NCBI RefSeq assembly: GCF_020379485.1
Contig: NW_026016750.1
Location: forward strand, 1-64,000
DNA: 64,000 nucleotides
Direction of reading: 5' to 3'
From: Brassica napus
Taxonomy: Eukaryota > Streptophyta > Magnoliopsida > Brassicales > Brassicaceae
Shown piece after piece: positions 44,818 to 56,704 of this stretch (position 1 is its first letter; every line of letters begins with the position of its first letter). Below the pieces are notes generated by a model that saw nothing but the letters and a program-made list of their open reading frames with translations, did not search any database and had not been told where the DNA came from. Position numbers and translations under genes: made by a program.

Positions 44818-47800
44818 TCAGCTCCTTGGAGAAAGATCTATGAGTCCCAATCTGGTATGAATGGACTCCATAGTCTTTTGTCTTGCAGCCTTGGTGAACA
44901 CATCCGCAAGTTGATCCTCACTCCTTGTATAGCATGGCAAGATCACTCCCAAGACAATCATCTGCCTCACTTTGTGGCAATCAACTTCAATGTGCTTGGT
45001 TCTCTCATGGAAGACTGAGTTAGTTGCAATGTGTATAGCTGCTTGGTTATCACAATGCATGGTCATTGGAGTTGCTTGCTCTATCTCCAAATGCTTCAAG
45101 ATCCCTTTGATCCATACCAACTCATTGGTAAGCTTCAGCATGGCTCTATACTCAGCTTCAGCACTTGAGCAGGACACCACCTTCTGCTTCTTACTCTTCC
45201 AAGTCACTAAGTTGCCTCCAATGAATGTACAATAGCCGGTGGTTGATCTTCTGTCTGCTCTATCTCCAGCCCAATCAGCGTCACAATATCCCACCACTTC
45301 AGTACTCTTGTTGCATCCCATCCACACTCCAAGGCTTGATGTCCCGTTCAGATACAAGAGAAGTCTCTCCACCATGCGCCAGTGATGTTCCTTTGGGACT
45401 TGCATATGCTGGCTCACTTGATTCACAGCAAAGCATATGTCTGGTCTTGTGATAGTGAGATAGATGAGCTTCCCTACCAGCTTCCTGTATAGCTTTGGAT
45501 CATGGAAGGCCTTGCTATCTTCAATCTCCCCCTCACGTGGAATCTTGTATCCATCTTCAAGGGGCATCTTTGCTGTCTTATCTCCTTGTATACCTGCATC
45601 TTTCAAAAGATCAAGTGTATACTTCCTTTGGGAAATGAACAATCCTTCCTTAGATCTACACAACTCAATTCCAAGGAAGTATTTCATTTCTCCTAAGTCT
45701 TTGATTTCAAACACAGATTTCAAAAACTCCTTTGTGGCTTTTATACCAGCCTTATCACTACCTGTTATGATAATGTCATCAACATATACAAGTAGACAGA
45801 TGATACCTGAAGGTGTAGTGAGAGTGAAAAGGGTGTGATCCAATTCTGACTTCTTAAATCCACGCCCATTTAAAGTAGTGCTCAGCTTGTTGTACCATGC
45901 TCTAGGTGATTGCTTCAACCCATAGATAGCTTTCTTGAGCCTCAACACATTCCCTGGTTGTACAAGATGCTCAAGACCTGGTGGTGGATACATATACACT
46001 TCATCTTCTAGTTCCCCTTGAAGAAATGCATTCTTCACATCCATCTGCCAAAGCTCCCACTCAAGATTCACAGCAAGAGACAATACAATTCTTATTGTAT
46101 GTAACTTGGCAACAGGAGCAAAGGTATCAATGTAGTCTTCCCCATATGTTTGAGTGTATCCTCTAGCCACCAGTCTTGTCTTCTTTCTATCAATGGTTCC
46201 ATCAGGTAGATACTTAATAGTAAATATCCACTTGCTTGTTACTGCCTTCTTCCCTTTTGGTAACTCACTTTCAAACCAAGTGTCATTCTTTATCATGGCA
46301 TTGGCTTCATCACTCACTGATTCTTTCCAGTCTTCATACTGCATTGCTTCTTCATATGATCTTGGTATACTGCTTTCATCTAAGCTCATCATGAATGCAC
46401 AATGCTCCTTTGGATAATAGGCAAAAGAACACACAGCCTGAGAGGGATGCTCCACAGCCTGGGCATTGTAGTACACTCTCGTGTTTACCCAGTTGGAAGC
46501 ATCTCTCTTTAGCCGTGTGCTTCTCCTTAATGGTACCTCAGTTTGTGTTTGCTCTGGTGCTTCTACTTCAGTTGTTTCAACTTCTCCTTGTTCTGGCAAC
46601 TCATTACGCTCTTCACTACTTGGTTCAACTCCACTTTGATCAGGATGATGCGCAAAACCTTGACTCTCATCCACCTCCTCAGTTCCATTCCCTCCCTCAT
46701 GATCAAGGTGAGATGGTTCTTCAGCTTCCTGTACTTCAGGTGACTGATCTTCGTTTGACTCCTGGGACATTCCAATCCCAAGACCTTCTAGTATCTGTCT
46801 CAAGCTTGTAGCCCTATCTGAAGGTTGTGACAGATCCTCCAGCTCTTTCCAATCTTTGTCCTCATAGTAGCTCTTCTCTTCAAAGAACTTGACATCTCTA
46901 GATACAAGTACCCTTCTTGTTTCTGGAACAAAGCACTTGTATCCCTTCTGTGTAGTTGAGTATCCTATCATCATAGCCTTGATACTCTTTGCTTCCAGCT
47001 TGTTTCTTATCTCTCCCGGGACAAGAACATAGCTTATACACCCAAAGACTCTTAGGTGATCTAGTACCGGCTTGTTGTTGTTGAGAACTTCAAATGGGGC
47101 TTTATCTTCTAAGATCCTGGTTGGTATCCTATTGATTAGGTAGCAAGCAGTAATCACAGCATCACTCCAAAATCTCTTTGGCACACTCATCTGAAACATC
47201 ATTGATCTAGCCACTTCCATAAGATGTCTATTCTTTCTTTCAGCCACTCCATTCTGTTGAGGCGTGTAAGGGCAACTTGTTTGATGAAGTATCCCATGTT
47301 GAGCTAGATGGTTCTTGAATGCATTGCCAGTATACTCTCCACCATTATCAGACCTGAAAATCTTAATCTTGGCATTATACTGGTTAGAAACATATGATTG
47401 AAAGTTTTTAAATGCATCAAGAACCCTATCTTTTGTTTTGATTAGTGTTATCCAGGTGTATTTAGATTTTTCATCTATAAATGTGACAAAGTACTTGTAA
47501 TTATCTCTAGATAGGCAGGGAGCAGTCCATACATCAGAATGAATAAGATCAAAGCATTTATCATAGATAGTAGTGGACCTCTTGAACACAGTCTTACAAT
47601 GTTTTCCCAAAATACAAGCTTCACAATCATTATTTTTAAACATGACACCTGGTAACATTAAGCTCAAGGCTCTAACATGTGGATGTCCTAGCCTAGAATG
47701 CCATAATGCACCCCTACTTAACACAGAACTCAACAAGCAACTAGAACTAGAAATACGGGAAATGTCTTCAAGTAAATAAAGGTCTCCTTTGGTTACTCCT

Positions 47801-49302
47801 TGCCCAATCAACTTACTGCTTTCAATATCCTGAAATTTCACATCATTAGGACTGAAAATAACATTGCATTGAAGATCATTGGTACATCTCTTAACAGATA
47901 ATAGATTAGAAGTAAACTCAGGCATGTATAAGGCTTTAGAATCCTTATTAAACAGTTTCAAGTCCCCTACACCTCTAATAGGAATTCTATCACCATTTGC
48001 AATCATTACATGTCCATGAGCAGGTTCTATATTCTTTATAAGACTATCATCACTAATCATATGATGTGAAGCACCTGAATCAATAATCAAAGGTTTTATT
48101 CCTTGAGCAATGTGATTTCTAGGTGTTTCACTTACCAATTTCAATTTACTGATGAGATCAAGCAATGTGAATTCATTTCTAGGCATTCTATCAGCAGTAA
48201 AGGTCCTGTATGAGTCAGATTCAATCCTCATATTATCAAGGTTCTCTAGCAACTTATCACAAGTTCTAGGTAACACATGAGCAGCATAAGAATAACCAAG
48301 AGTGTTTCTGAGTGTGTTACCAGACTCCTTGAGAGCTTTGATCAGGGCGTCAATGTCAGACTTCCTAATCACCTCATGCTCCATGTTCTTCCCTACTCCT
48401 TGATGGTGAGGGGCTACGGCTCTTCCTCCACTTTCACCCGCATGATCCAATGAACCAGCTCCTGATGTGCCGGCTTCACTAGTCTCTGCAGAAAGGTGAG
48501 CTCGTCCCTCCCTCTCCTTGTTGAACTTGGCTGGCTTCAAATGAGGGTGTAGGATCCAGCACTGACTCCTCTTATGCCCCGGCTTCTTGCAATGATCACA
48601 GTTGCCACTGAACTTCCTTTCCTCTCCACGGTAAGCAGCTTTGTTTGCTTGGATTGCCTCAGCCTTGTTGGAAAGAGCCACATCCCCTTTTCCCCCAAAC
48701 AAGCCGAGAGTCCCTTCTTCCTTTTGAAGCTGTGCACACACTTCCTCCATAGATGGAAGGTTTGGAGACCTTAGGATATGCTTAATAACATCACCAAAGG
48801 CCGGATTCAACGTCAACATCAAACCAAACACTTGATCTTGTTCCCGCCTCTCCATGAGCGTCTCTTGATCAATGGTGCTTGGCCTCAAGGTCTCTAGCTC
48901 AGACCAGAGTGACCTGTACTTTCCCAAGTGCTTAGAGAACTCCTCCTCTTCTTGCGCAAGGTTGTTGATGGCTCTCTTGAGCTCAAACACCCGGCTTAGG
49001 TTGGTAGTGTTCCCAAACGTCTTCAGGAGGGTTTCCCACAGGTGTTTAGGAGTCTCACAGTAGCTGTAGGCATCTAGGAGATGGACTTCAAGGGATCCTT
49101 GTAGTACTGAGAGCACCATCAAGTCTTCTTGAATCCATTTCTTCTCGGCAGCAGCAACTTGATCTCCATCACCTTCACCTCCTTCTCCTACTTTGGCCAC
49201 TGGTTTAGGTGCCTCATCCGTGATGTGACTCCATAACCCTAGCCTCCCAATGGCTGTCTTCACAAGCCTAGACCACAACAGGTAGTTCCCACTACCCTTC
49301 AA
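44818..49302 (-). CDS. Gag-Pol polyprotein of element E (open frame, native start shifted)
   Basis: Uninterrupted frame of about 1494 codons. Gag begins with the YLLWSRLVKTAIGRLGLWSH region and has a zinc knuckle CX2CX4HX4C at 48559-48600. Protease DSG is at 48073-48081. The integrase has WHSRLGHPHVRA, then Asp 47533-47535, Asp 47347-47349 and Glu 47239-47241 (62- and 36-codon steps). RT YVDD is at 45775-45786. RNase H has YCDADWAGD, SSAEAEYRAM and CDNQAAIHIA. The first codon listed here is TTG. The ATG that aligns with the start of D lies at 49338-49340, but one base is missing in the G run after it, putting it out of frame. I found no in-frame ATG between the primer-binding site and 49302. 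So either this copy makes a shortened Gag or the missing base is a sequence error. Confidence 0.88.
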   Translation of the reverse strand: MKGSGNYLLWSRLVKTAIGRLGLWSHITDEAPKPVAKVGEGGEGDGDQVAAAEKKWIQEDLMVLSVLQGSLEVHLLDAYSYCETPKHLWETLLKTFGNTTNLSRVFELKRAINNLAQEEEEFSKHLGKYRSLWSELETLRPSTIDQETLMERREQDQVFGLMLTLNPAFGDVIKHILRSPNLPSMEEVCAQLQKEEGTLGLFGGKGDVALSNKAEAIQANKAAYRGEERKFSGNCDHCKKPGHKRSQCWILHPHLKPAKFNKEREGRAHLSAETSEAGTSGAGSLDHAGESGGRAVAPHHQGVGKNMEHEVIRKSDIDALIKALKESGNTLRNTLGYSYAAHVLPRTCDKLLENLDNMRIESDSYRTFTADRMPRNEFTLLDLISKLKLVSETPRNHIAQGIKPLIIDSGASHHMISDDSLIKNIEPAHGHVMIANGDRIPIRGVGDLKLFNKDSKALYMPEFTSNLLSVKRCTNDLQCNVIFSPNDVKFQDIESSKLIGQGVTKGDLYLLEDISRISSSSCLLSSVLSRGALWHSRLGHPHVRALSLMLPGVMFKNNDCEACILGKHCKTVFKRSTTIYDKCFDLIHSDVWTAPCLSRDNYKYFVTFIDEKSKYTWITLIKTKDRVLDAFKNFQSYVSNQYNAKIKIFRSDNGGEYTGNAFKNHLAQHGILHQTSCPYTPQQNGVAERKNRHLMEVARSMMFQMSVPKRFWSDAVITACYLINRIPTRILEDKAPFEVLNNNKPVLDHLRVFGCISYVLVPGEIRNKLEAKSIKAMMIGYSTTQKGYKCFVPETRRVLVSRDVKFFEEKSYYEDKDWKELEDLSQPSDRATSLRQILEGLGIGMSQESNEDQSPEVQEAEEPSHLDHEGGNGTEEVDESQGFAHHPDQSGVEPSSEERNELPEQGEVETTEVEAPEQTQTEVPLRRSTRLKRDASNWVNTRVYYNAQAVEHPSQAVCSFAYYPKEHCAFMMSLDESSIPRSYEEAMQYEDWKESVSDEANAMIKNDTWFESELPKGKKAVTSKWIFTIKYLPDGTIDRKKTRLVARGYTQTYGEDYIDTFAPVAKLHTIRIVLSLAVNLEWELWQMDVKNAFLQGELEDEVYMYPPPGLEHLVQPGNVLRLKKAIYGLKQSPRAWYNKLSTTLNGRGFKKSELDHTLFTLTTPSGIICLLVYVDDIIITGSDKAGIKATKEFLKSVFEIKDLGEMKYFLGIELCRSKEGLFISQRKYTLDLLKDAGIQGDKTAKMPLEDGYKIPREGEIEDSKAFHDPKLYRKLVGKLIYLTITRPDICFAVNQVSQHMQVPKEHHWRMVERLLLYLNGTSSLGVWMGCNKSTEVVGYCDADWAGDRADRRSTTGYCTFIGGNLVTWKSKKQKVVSCSSAEAEYRAMLKLTNELVWIKGILKHLEIEQATPMTMHCDNQAAIHIATNSVFHERTKHIEVDCHKVRQMIVLGVILPCYTRSEDQLADVFTKAARQKTMESIHTRLGLIDLSPRS

Positions 49303-49422
49303 AGCAACAGGAACCGTAATGACCTTGTAGTTCCCTCCATCTTGTTTAGTTTGATCCGAAAGAGAAAAGAAAATGAGTTTAGACTGAAGCTGAAGAACAC
49401 TCGAAACCTCAATACCACAGCC

Positions 49423-49440
49423 AACCTGGCTCTGATACCA
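49423..49440 (-). promoter_or_regulatory. Primer-binding site of element E
   Basis: On the minus strand TGGTATCAGAGCCAGGTT directly follows the 5' LTR. Confidence 0.9.
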
Positions 49441-50020
49441 TGTGATTTTAGAGATGAGAACAGGTATTGAGAGTTTAGAAAGAGATTATGGTGAGATTAA
49501 GGGAAGATGGGATGATTTATGATATGTAAAAGAGAAACATGATGAACTAGAGAGAGATTATCATCAAATCGAGTTGTTTTATTAATCAAGACAGAGTTTA
49601 CAATATATAAGATCAGATACAAGGGTTTCAGAGAGACTAAGCATGTGAGGTCAAGGATAAGGTTGCTTTAATTCAAACTTGATCCAATGGGAGCTGTCAC
49701 ACGTTTTAAGGCATCTTGGACCAGGTTCCTTTTGCCTTTACAGCCTGTTCCAGCCTGTGTGGATAAGACCCAGCTCCCTTAGCCATCCAAACGGTCATCT
49801 CTTCATGGTAAAATCCCCTTTGGCCGTTAACTCCTTTTACTCGGGTAAAAGATGACTTGGGCGAGTTATGGATCGACCATGGTCCGGATGGTACGGCCTG
49901 TACGGCCTTGTACGGCCTGGTCGATCCCTAACCCATCTTTTCCATTCCTTCACACCATCTCATCTCTTCTTCAACTCCTTAGGACATCTTCTCTCATATA
50001 TTGATCAGCTCATTTCAACA
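49441..50020 (-). repeat. 5' LTR of element E
   Basis: 580 bp, partner of 44101-44675, with the same three GTACGGCC motifs near 49890-49917. Followed on the plus strand by target duplication aataa, where the satellite resumes in exact phase. Confidence 0.94.
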
Positions 50021-52609
50021 AATAAATCTCATAGGAGTTGGCAAAAAGAAATTATCCCACTTTCAAATCAGGTGATTCCAGTTTCCCAGTTTGGGAATAG
50101 GACAGCTTCTTTGTCGTTTCAATCAAACCAGGATGAATCACTTTGTGAGAAGCTTGATTTGGATACATAAAGTGGTGGAAAATCACAAGGAAGTTGAATA
50201 AATCTCATAGGAGTTAGCATGAAGAAGTTATCCCACTTTCAAATCAGGTGATTCCAGTTTCCCAGTTTGGGAATAGCACAGCTTCTTCGTCGTAGGAGTT
50301 GGCATGAAGAAGTTATCCCACTTTCAAATCAAGTGATTCCACTTTCCCAGTTTGGGAATAGCACAGCTTCTTCGTCGTTCCAATCAAACCAGGATGAATC
50401 ACTTTGTGAGAAGCTTGATTTGGATACATAAAGTGGTGGAGAATCACCAGGAAGTTGAATAAATCTCATAGGAGTTGGCATGAAGAAGTTATCCCACTTT
50501 CAAATCAGGTGATTCCAGTTTCCCAGTTTGGGAATAGCACAGCTTCTTCGTCGTTCCAAACAAACCAGGATGAATCACTTTGTAAGAAGCTTGATTTGGA
50601 TACATAAAAGTTGTGGAGAATCACCAGGAAGTTGAATAAATCTCATAGGAGTTGGGATGAAGAAGTTATCCCACTTTCAAATCAGGTGATTCCAATTTCC
50701 CAGTTTGGGAATAGCACAGCTTCTTCGTCGTTCCAATCAAACCAGGATGAATCACTTTGTGAGAAGCTTGATTTGGATACATAAAGTTGTGGAGAATGAC
50801 CAGGAAGTTGAATAAATCTCATAGGAATTGGCATAAAGATGTTATCCCACTTTCAAATCAGGTGATTCCAGTTTCCCAGTTTGGGAATAGCACAGCTTCT
50901 TCGTCGTTCCAATCAAACCAGGATGAATCACTTTGTGAGAAGCTTGATTTGGATACATAAAGTGGTGGAGAATCACCAGGAAGTTGAATAAATCTCATAG
51001 GAGTTGGCAGGAAGAAGTTATCCCACTTTCAAATCAGGTGATTCCAGTTTCCCAGTTTGGGAATAGAACAGCTTCTTCGTCGTTCCAAACAAACCAGGAT
51101 GAATCACTTTGTAAGAAGCTTGATTTGGATACATAAAAGTGGTGGAGAATCTCCAGGAAGTTGAATAAATCTCATAGGAGTTGGCATGAAGAAGTTATCC
51201 CACTTTCAAATCAAGTGATTCCACTTTCAAATCAGGTGATTCCAGTTTCCCAGTTTGGGAATAGCACAGCTTCTTCATCGTTCCAATCAAACCAGGATGA
51301 ATCACTTTGTGAGAAGCTTGATTTGGATACATAAAATTGGTGGAGAATCTCCAGGAAGTTGAATAAATCTCATAGGAGTTGGCATGAGAAGTTATCCCAC
51401 TTTCAAATCAAGTGATTCCACTTTCCCAGTTTGGGAATAGCACAGCTTCTTCGTCGTTCCAATCAAACCAGGATGAATCACTTTGTGAGAAGCTTTATTT
51501 GGATACATAAAGTTGTGGAGAATCACCAGGAAGTTGAATAAATCTCATAGGAGTTGGCAAGAAGAAGTTATCCACTTTCAAATCAGGTGATTCCAGTTTC
51601 CCAGTTTGGGAATAGCACAGCTTCTTCGTCGTTCCAATCAACCAGGATGAATCACTTTGTGAGAAGCTTGATTTGGATACCAAAAGTGGTGGAGAATCAC
51701 CAGGAAGTTGAATAAATCTCATAGGAGTTGGCAGGAAGAAGTTATCCCACTTTCAAATCAGGTGATTCCAGTTTCCCAGTTTGGGAATAGCACAGCTTCT
51801 TCGTCGTTCCAATCAAACCAGGATGAATCACTTTGTGAGAAGCTTTATTTGGATACATAAAGTTGTGGAGAATCACCAGGAAGTTGAATAAATCTCATAG
51901 GAGTTGGCAAGAAGAAGTTATCCACTTTCAAATCAGGTGATTCCAGTTTCCCAGTTTGGGAATAGCACAGCTTCTTCGTCGTTCCAATCAACCAGGATGA
52001 ATCACTTTGTGAGAAGCTTGATTTGGATACAAAAAGTGGTGGAGAATCACCAGGAAGTTGAATAAATCTCATAGGAGTTGGCAGGAAGAAGTTATCCCAA
52101 TTTCAAATCAGGTGATTCCAGTTTCCCAGTTTGGGAATAGCACAGCTTCTTCGTCGTTCCAATTAAACCAGGATGAATCACTTTGTGAGAAGCTTGATTT
52201 GGATACATAAAGTGGTGGAGAATCACCAGGAAGTTGAATATATCTCATAGGAGTTGGCATGAAGAAGTTATCCCACTTTCAAATCAGGTGATTCCAGTTT
52301 CCCAGTTTGGGAATAGCACAGCTTCTTCGTCGTTCCAATCAAACCAGGATGAATCACTTTTTGAAAAGCTGATTTGGATACATAAAGTGGTGGAGAATTA
52401 CCAGGAAGTTGAATAAATCTTATAGGAGTTGGCATGAAGAAGATATCCCACTTTCAAATCAGGTGATTCCAGTTTACCAGTTTGGGAATAGGACAGCTTC
52501 TTCGTCGTTCCAATCAAACCAGGATGAATCACTTTGTGAAAAGCTTGATTTGGATACATAAAGTTGTGGAGAATCACCAGGAAGATGAATCAATCTCATA
52601 GGTGTTGGC
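50021..52609 (+). repeat. CentBr satellite block S5, rearranged
   Basis: About 14.7 monomer equivalents, more disturbed than S4. One unit is cut short by about 94 bp near 50292, where CGTCG joins TAGGAGTTGG. A 21-bp stretch is duplicated at 51203-51244. A two-monomer segment of 350 bp is repeated in tandem (from about 51491 and 51841), sharing private changes AGCTTTATTTGG, TTATCCACTTTC and ACCAAAAGTGG or ACAAAAAGTGG. Ends at the ttggc target site of F. Confidence 0.93.
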
Positions 52610-53518
52610 TGTTGAACTGAAGAGAAGATGTAGCTTGTACAATGATAGGGCAAGCTCTAGAATGTTAACTTGAAGAATATAAATGGAGTGAAAGGAAAAG
52701 TATGGAGTAGTTTGGTTCTAGTGCAAAGAGAGGGCAAGTCTTACAGAGATTGTCTGTCAAGCTTCAGGAGGGTCTTAAGAAGTCAAGAAGTGATCTTATG
52801 GCTGTGCAAGATTGGGTTTAAGTCCAGGAGGGACTTAAACACCATTTGGAGAATATTTGGTTGAGACAGTAACTCCAAAGTTACTACAGTAACTTTGGAG
52901 AGTTACCACAGTAAGAGAACACAAAACTCTTAAGAGAAGAAGACAAAGGAGAGGCTGGCGAGTGACAGGCTGGAAAGGAGAGTCCCTTGCTGTAAAGTAA
53001 AAGCAAAAGGAGACCATGTATCTAGCAAAAGAAGTGGGCAGATTCATGGGAGCCTTTAGCTAGCCAATAAGGAGCCAGCCTTCCCTTGACCAGATTCAAA
53101 TGGACCAATTATCCATCAGGAAGAGCCAGCCACGACCAAGACCATCTTTCCATCTCATCCATCCATTTAAATTCAAGTTATAACAGCCCTTAGATTTAGG
53201 TTTATGATTGCAAGTTGTAAAGAGCATATATAAGCTCATAAGTGATGTTTTGTAACTCTTAAGTGAGTAAGGGGGATTTTCCCTTCTCCTTCTTAGTTTT
53301 TGGTTACTTTGAATCTCTCAATCTCTATTCTCTGGTTACTTAATCTCTCAGTCTCTCTAATCTCTTAATCTCTCACTCAAAGTCTCTTAATCTCACACCA
53401 TCCTTATTCTTCCATCAGTCTCTCTTTTATTCTCTTCCATTATTGTCACAAGACAAGATCTCTTGCCCTTAAGGGCGTGTTCATCACACACACAACCTGA
53501 ACTCTGTTAAATCTTATA
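52610..53518 (+). repeat. 5' LTR of element F
   Basis: 909 bp, the longest LTR in the window. Contains a 13-bp inverted repeat CTCCAAAGTTACT / AGTAACTTTGGAG with a 2-nt spacer (52873-52900), and TATA-like CATATATAAG near 53225. The 3' half is CT-rich (TCTCTCAATCTC-like runs), as in the leaders of A and C. Confidence 0.94.
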
Positions 53519-53970
53519 TGGTATCAGAGCCAGGTTCATCAGAACTTGGTTCCAGCTTCAGCTCAAGCACAAGCTCACTCCCATGCCATTTTCAAGCTAT
53601 TGAAGCTGTTGAAGAAGTTCTTTCCAGCCGGCTGTGTAATCTCTTCAAGATGAAGTTTTGCTCATCCATGGCGTGTATAGAAGCTGTCCTAAGTCCATCA
53701 TACTCTCTCATGTCCGCCCTGAAGAAAGAAGGCAATTGGAAGCATGTCCAAGCCTTTCCCATTCACTGTCCAAGAAGAAACCTTCCAAGGAGGAAGCTTT
53801 CAGCATTGGTACTTGTGTGGCGACTCAAACATGAAGAAAGGAGGTGTCTTTGGCATGGTGGGTTCAAGGAGAAAGGCCACGTAAAGAAGGAGATGTTGGT
53901 TTGTCCATTTATGATGCAGATTGCCTTGGAGGCTCAAGGAACAAGCACTGGTTCCTTGGTTGTAAGCTAA
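53518..53970 (+). other. Short open frame at the start of the F interior, probably not a gene
   Basis: An ATG formed by the last LTR base and the primer-binding site opens 150 codons (MVSEPGSSELGSSFSSSTSS...). It is serine-rich at the start and Cys/Lys-containing later. It resembles no domain I recognise, and it is not Gag. Starting inside the primer-binding site is an accident shared with the sequence constraint there. Could be a small decayed gag remnant, but nothing shows that. Confidence 0.25.
53519..53536 (+). promoter_or_regulatory. Primer-binding site of element F
   Basis: TGGTATCAGAGCCAGGTT, identical to that of B, C, D and E although F has no coding region. Confidence 0.9.
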
Positions 53971-55212
53971 ACCTTTTTCCCTTGTTTAAAGCTTGTGTCT
54001 TTATGATATGGTTGTGATGTTGTGATTGAAAACCTGAGGATATGTTTAAGATTGCTAAATGAAAATGAGTTTAGAATCTGTCCGAGGATATTTAAAAAGT
54101 CTTGTTTGGTGTCTGAAATGTTTAAAAATGCCTTGATTCTAGTGATGCTTGTTAGGGAGTTAGAATTTGTCTAAACCTGATTGCATTCATGAAATGAAAT
54201 CACCAAAGGTTATGCATTGTGTCTGATGTTGGTTGATAATGTTATTTCTTAATCCCAGCTCTAAATGAATGTGTATTAATGTGCTAAATGCTACTGTTAA
54301 AACTGGGTGCATTCATGTGTTAGAGACTGATAAAGATTAAAGCATTTTATCATCTTGTGGCTGTCTTACATTGAAGCATTAGATTCATGTCTAAGTGCTG
54401 AGTAAAGAAGCTCTTAAGAGTGCCTAAGAAACTTGTCTTGAATCTGTTAGGATCTTGCTTGTACTTAGAGAGTTAGCTTGCAAAGAATAGAACCTGATAA
54501 TGCCTTGTGTCTATCTGTTGCATTGCTTGTGATAGTGGGAATCAAACTTGATAAGTTATTAATCAAGATTTGACATCAATAAGATTGAAAATGGTTAAAT
54601 GCTTAATGTCCAGTTCTAAATTAAATTGTCTTGTTAATATGATAGATTATATTATCATGCTTGCTGTCATGAGTTAGAAATCAAAGTCTAAGTTGCAGAT
54701 TAAGAAGTAATTAAAATTGCCTAAATACGTTGACTTGAATCTGATAAGGTCTTGCTTTGTATTTAGAGAATGGTTGCTTGCATAGATAAGAACTTGACAT
54801 TGTCTTGATTCTATCTAATGCTATAAAGCTTGAGACATTGGTGATCAAACTTGATGAAGTCAAGGATTGATCCCAATGCAATTGTGTCTTATCTTTGCTG
54901 GAGTTTGAGTGGTGTTTCAGGTTCACAAGAAGTGTTCTTTGCTCACCATCCATCCAAGTAGAAGAGGAAGACTTTGCCATTGTTAAAGCAATGGAGAAAG
55001 ACTTGTGTGTATGGCCGGTTGAGATAGCGCAGCTAGTGATAGTGATGTGCTCCTGGTTCATGGAGACACACAAGTAAAGGTCATCACCTAAGTCTTGGGG
55101 AGACTGATGACCTGAAGGCATTGGAGCTGAAGGCAATGGCAGATCGGTTGGGTTAAGCGCAGCTGTAGGTAGTGATGCGCTCCCGGTTTGAAGTCTCATT
55201 GAGGCTCACTTC

Positions 55213-55248
55213 AAGCTTGCACCTATACTAAGTCAAGCTTGAGGTGTG
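55213..55248 (+). other. Internal degenerate copy of the hairpin 2 and polypurine module in F (first)
   Basis: AAGCTTG (55213-55219), then CAAGCTTGAGG (55234-55244) followed by TGTGG instead of the G run. Same layout as the true 3' module at 57665-57706, so probably a duplicated and decayed copy. Confidence 0.5.
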
Positions 55249-56704
55249 GATTCAAGTGAGCTACCAGAAGATCCTCTAAGCTCAATGACCTGGTTCCTCA
55301 AGGCCATTGCAAGCTGATCATGTGTAGATGCAGCCGAAGTAGAGGGAAGAAGAAAGCGACTCAATGAGCTTCTAATAAGAAGTACTTGGAGAGTAAGCTG
55401 AGGTATCTCCTCAGTGCAATGGTGGTTAAGTGGGGAAGTAAGCATCAAGTCTGAAGAAGATGGAGGTGTTCCCACAAGGTTGTTCATGAAGCTTAGTAAG
55501 CGCTCACCTTCAAGTTAGTGAGCTTGTGTGATGAAAGGAGAAGCTGTTAAGCTTAGCAAGTGAGGACTCAAGTGGCGAAATGAAGAGACCACTCCTCACC
55601 ATCTTAAACAAGGAAGTAAACCTAGTCTCATCTATTTTAATATGTCTTGATAGGTCTATCTCTTGATTATACTCTGTGCTTTCCCTAATTTACATTAAGA
55701 GTTTATAGCTTCTAGTAGAATGTCTAGGCTAATTGCACTGGAAATATTTTGCTGCTGCATTGTCTTATTGATATTAAGTAATGTCTAGAGTCCCAAAATC
55801 TCATGTTCTGTTCATTGCATTGTCTTGTGTATTGCCATAGCTTGAAATCATCATGAATGTGTTGTAGAATTGAGTAGAATGTCTCTGCTGCTTGCATCAT
55901 GATTGATAAGCTGTTTTGCATACATAAGCATGTCTCATACTGTCTAAGTTCAATCCTATTGTTGTCTGATGCTATTGCCTATGTTTAATCCATCATTGAT
56001 TGTCTTGCATCAATTAGAAACTGTCTAAGTTGCTTGCATCATTGGTATTGATTGGAACTGTTGTGCATAGCTTTAATATTGCTCTCGGATTGAACCTGTT
56101 GCATTCATATAGCTAATGCTTTAAGATTGTGCATTCATGTATTGATGCATTTAAAAATGAGCCTAAATTTTCAATGTATTGTTTAAAGCTTGCATTGTCA
56201 TTTTTAGAGATTTAAAACTGCTTGTTCTTGCCTTGATTGATTGGCTTGTTTCAAGGTTTATATATTGTTGTGGCATTGGTGATCAAACAGGATGGATGAT
56301 CTTAGTTTGATCCCAATGGGATGATCTGATCTTGCATTGAGTTGTGGTGATGTTAGGTACACAAAGAAGTGATACAGTGACAAGCCAAACCAAAGTGTGA
56401 AGACAAAAGGTCTAGTTCCATTGCAAATCATCACTGGATGTGTTAATCCATAATCTACAGGAAGTGTAGTGTGATTGATTATGCAATGAGAGATGCCATT
56501 GTATAATATCATAGGACATGTTCAGTCCATAGTCTACATGAAGTGTAGCATGAGTTATTATACAGTGAGAACTTGCCTTGTGAGGACTCTCTATGGTGAT
56601 TCAAACACCCTAATTCCTGGTTAAGGAAGAGAGAAAACTCACAAGAAGAAAGCTATCATGAAAAATGATAGTTATTAGACCATGGAGATGCATAGAATCA
56701 TCAC

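Larger units (their letters stand above)
44101..50020 (-). mobile_element. Ty1/copia LTR retrotransposon E, young and nearly intact
   Basis: Minus-strand element with LTRs 44101-44675 (3') and 49441-50020 (5') and target duplication aataa (44096-44100 and 50021-50025). On its strand the ends are TGTTGAAATG...AAAATCACA (TG...CA). The two LTRs look identical except for one 5-nt indel (TAAGA near 49765, absent on the left). It contains an open gag-pol of about 1494 codons, both 3'-UTR hairpins, primer-binding site and polypurine tract. This is the best candidate in the window for a recently active autonomous element. Confidence 0.95.

Noticed and set aside
54711..55487. Minus-strand frames of 162 and 84 codons inside F
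   Set aside because: No recognisable domain and low-complexity composition; they overlap the repeated phrases of the interior and are probably chance frames.
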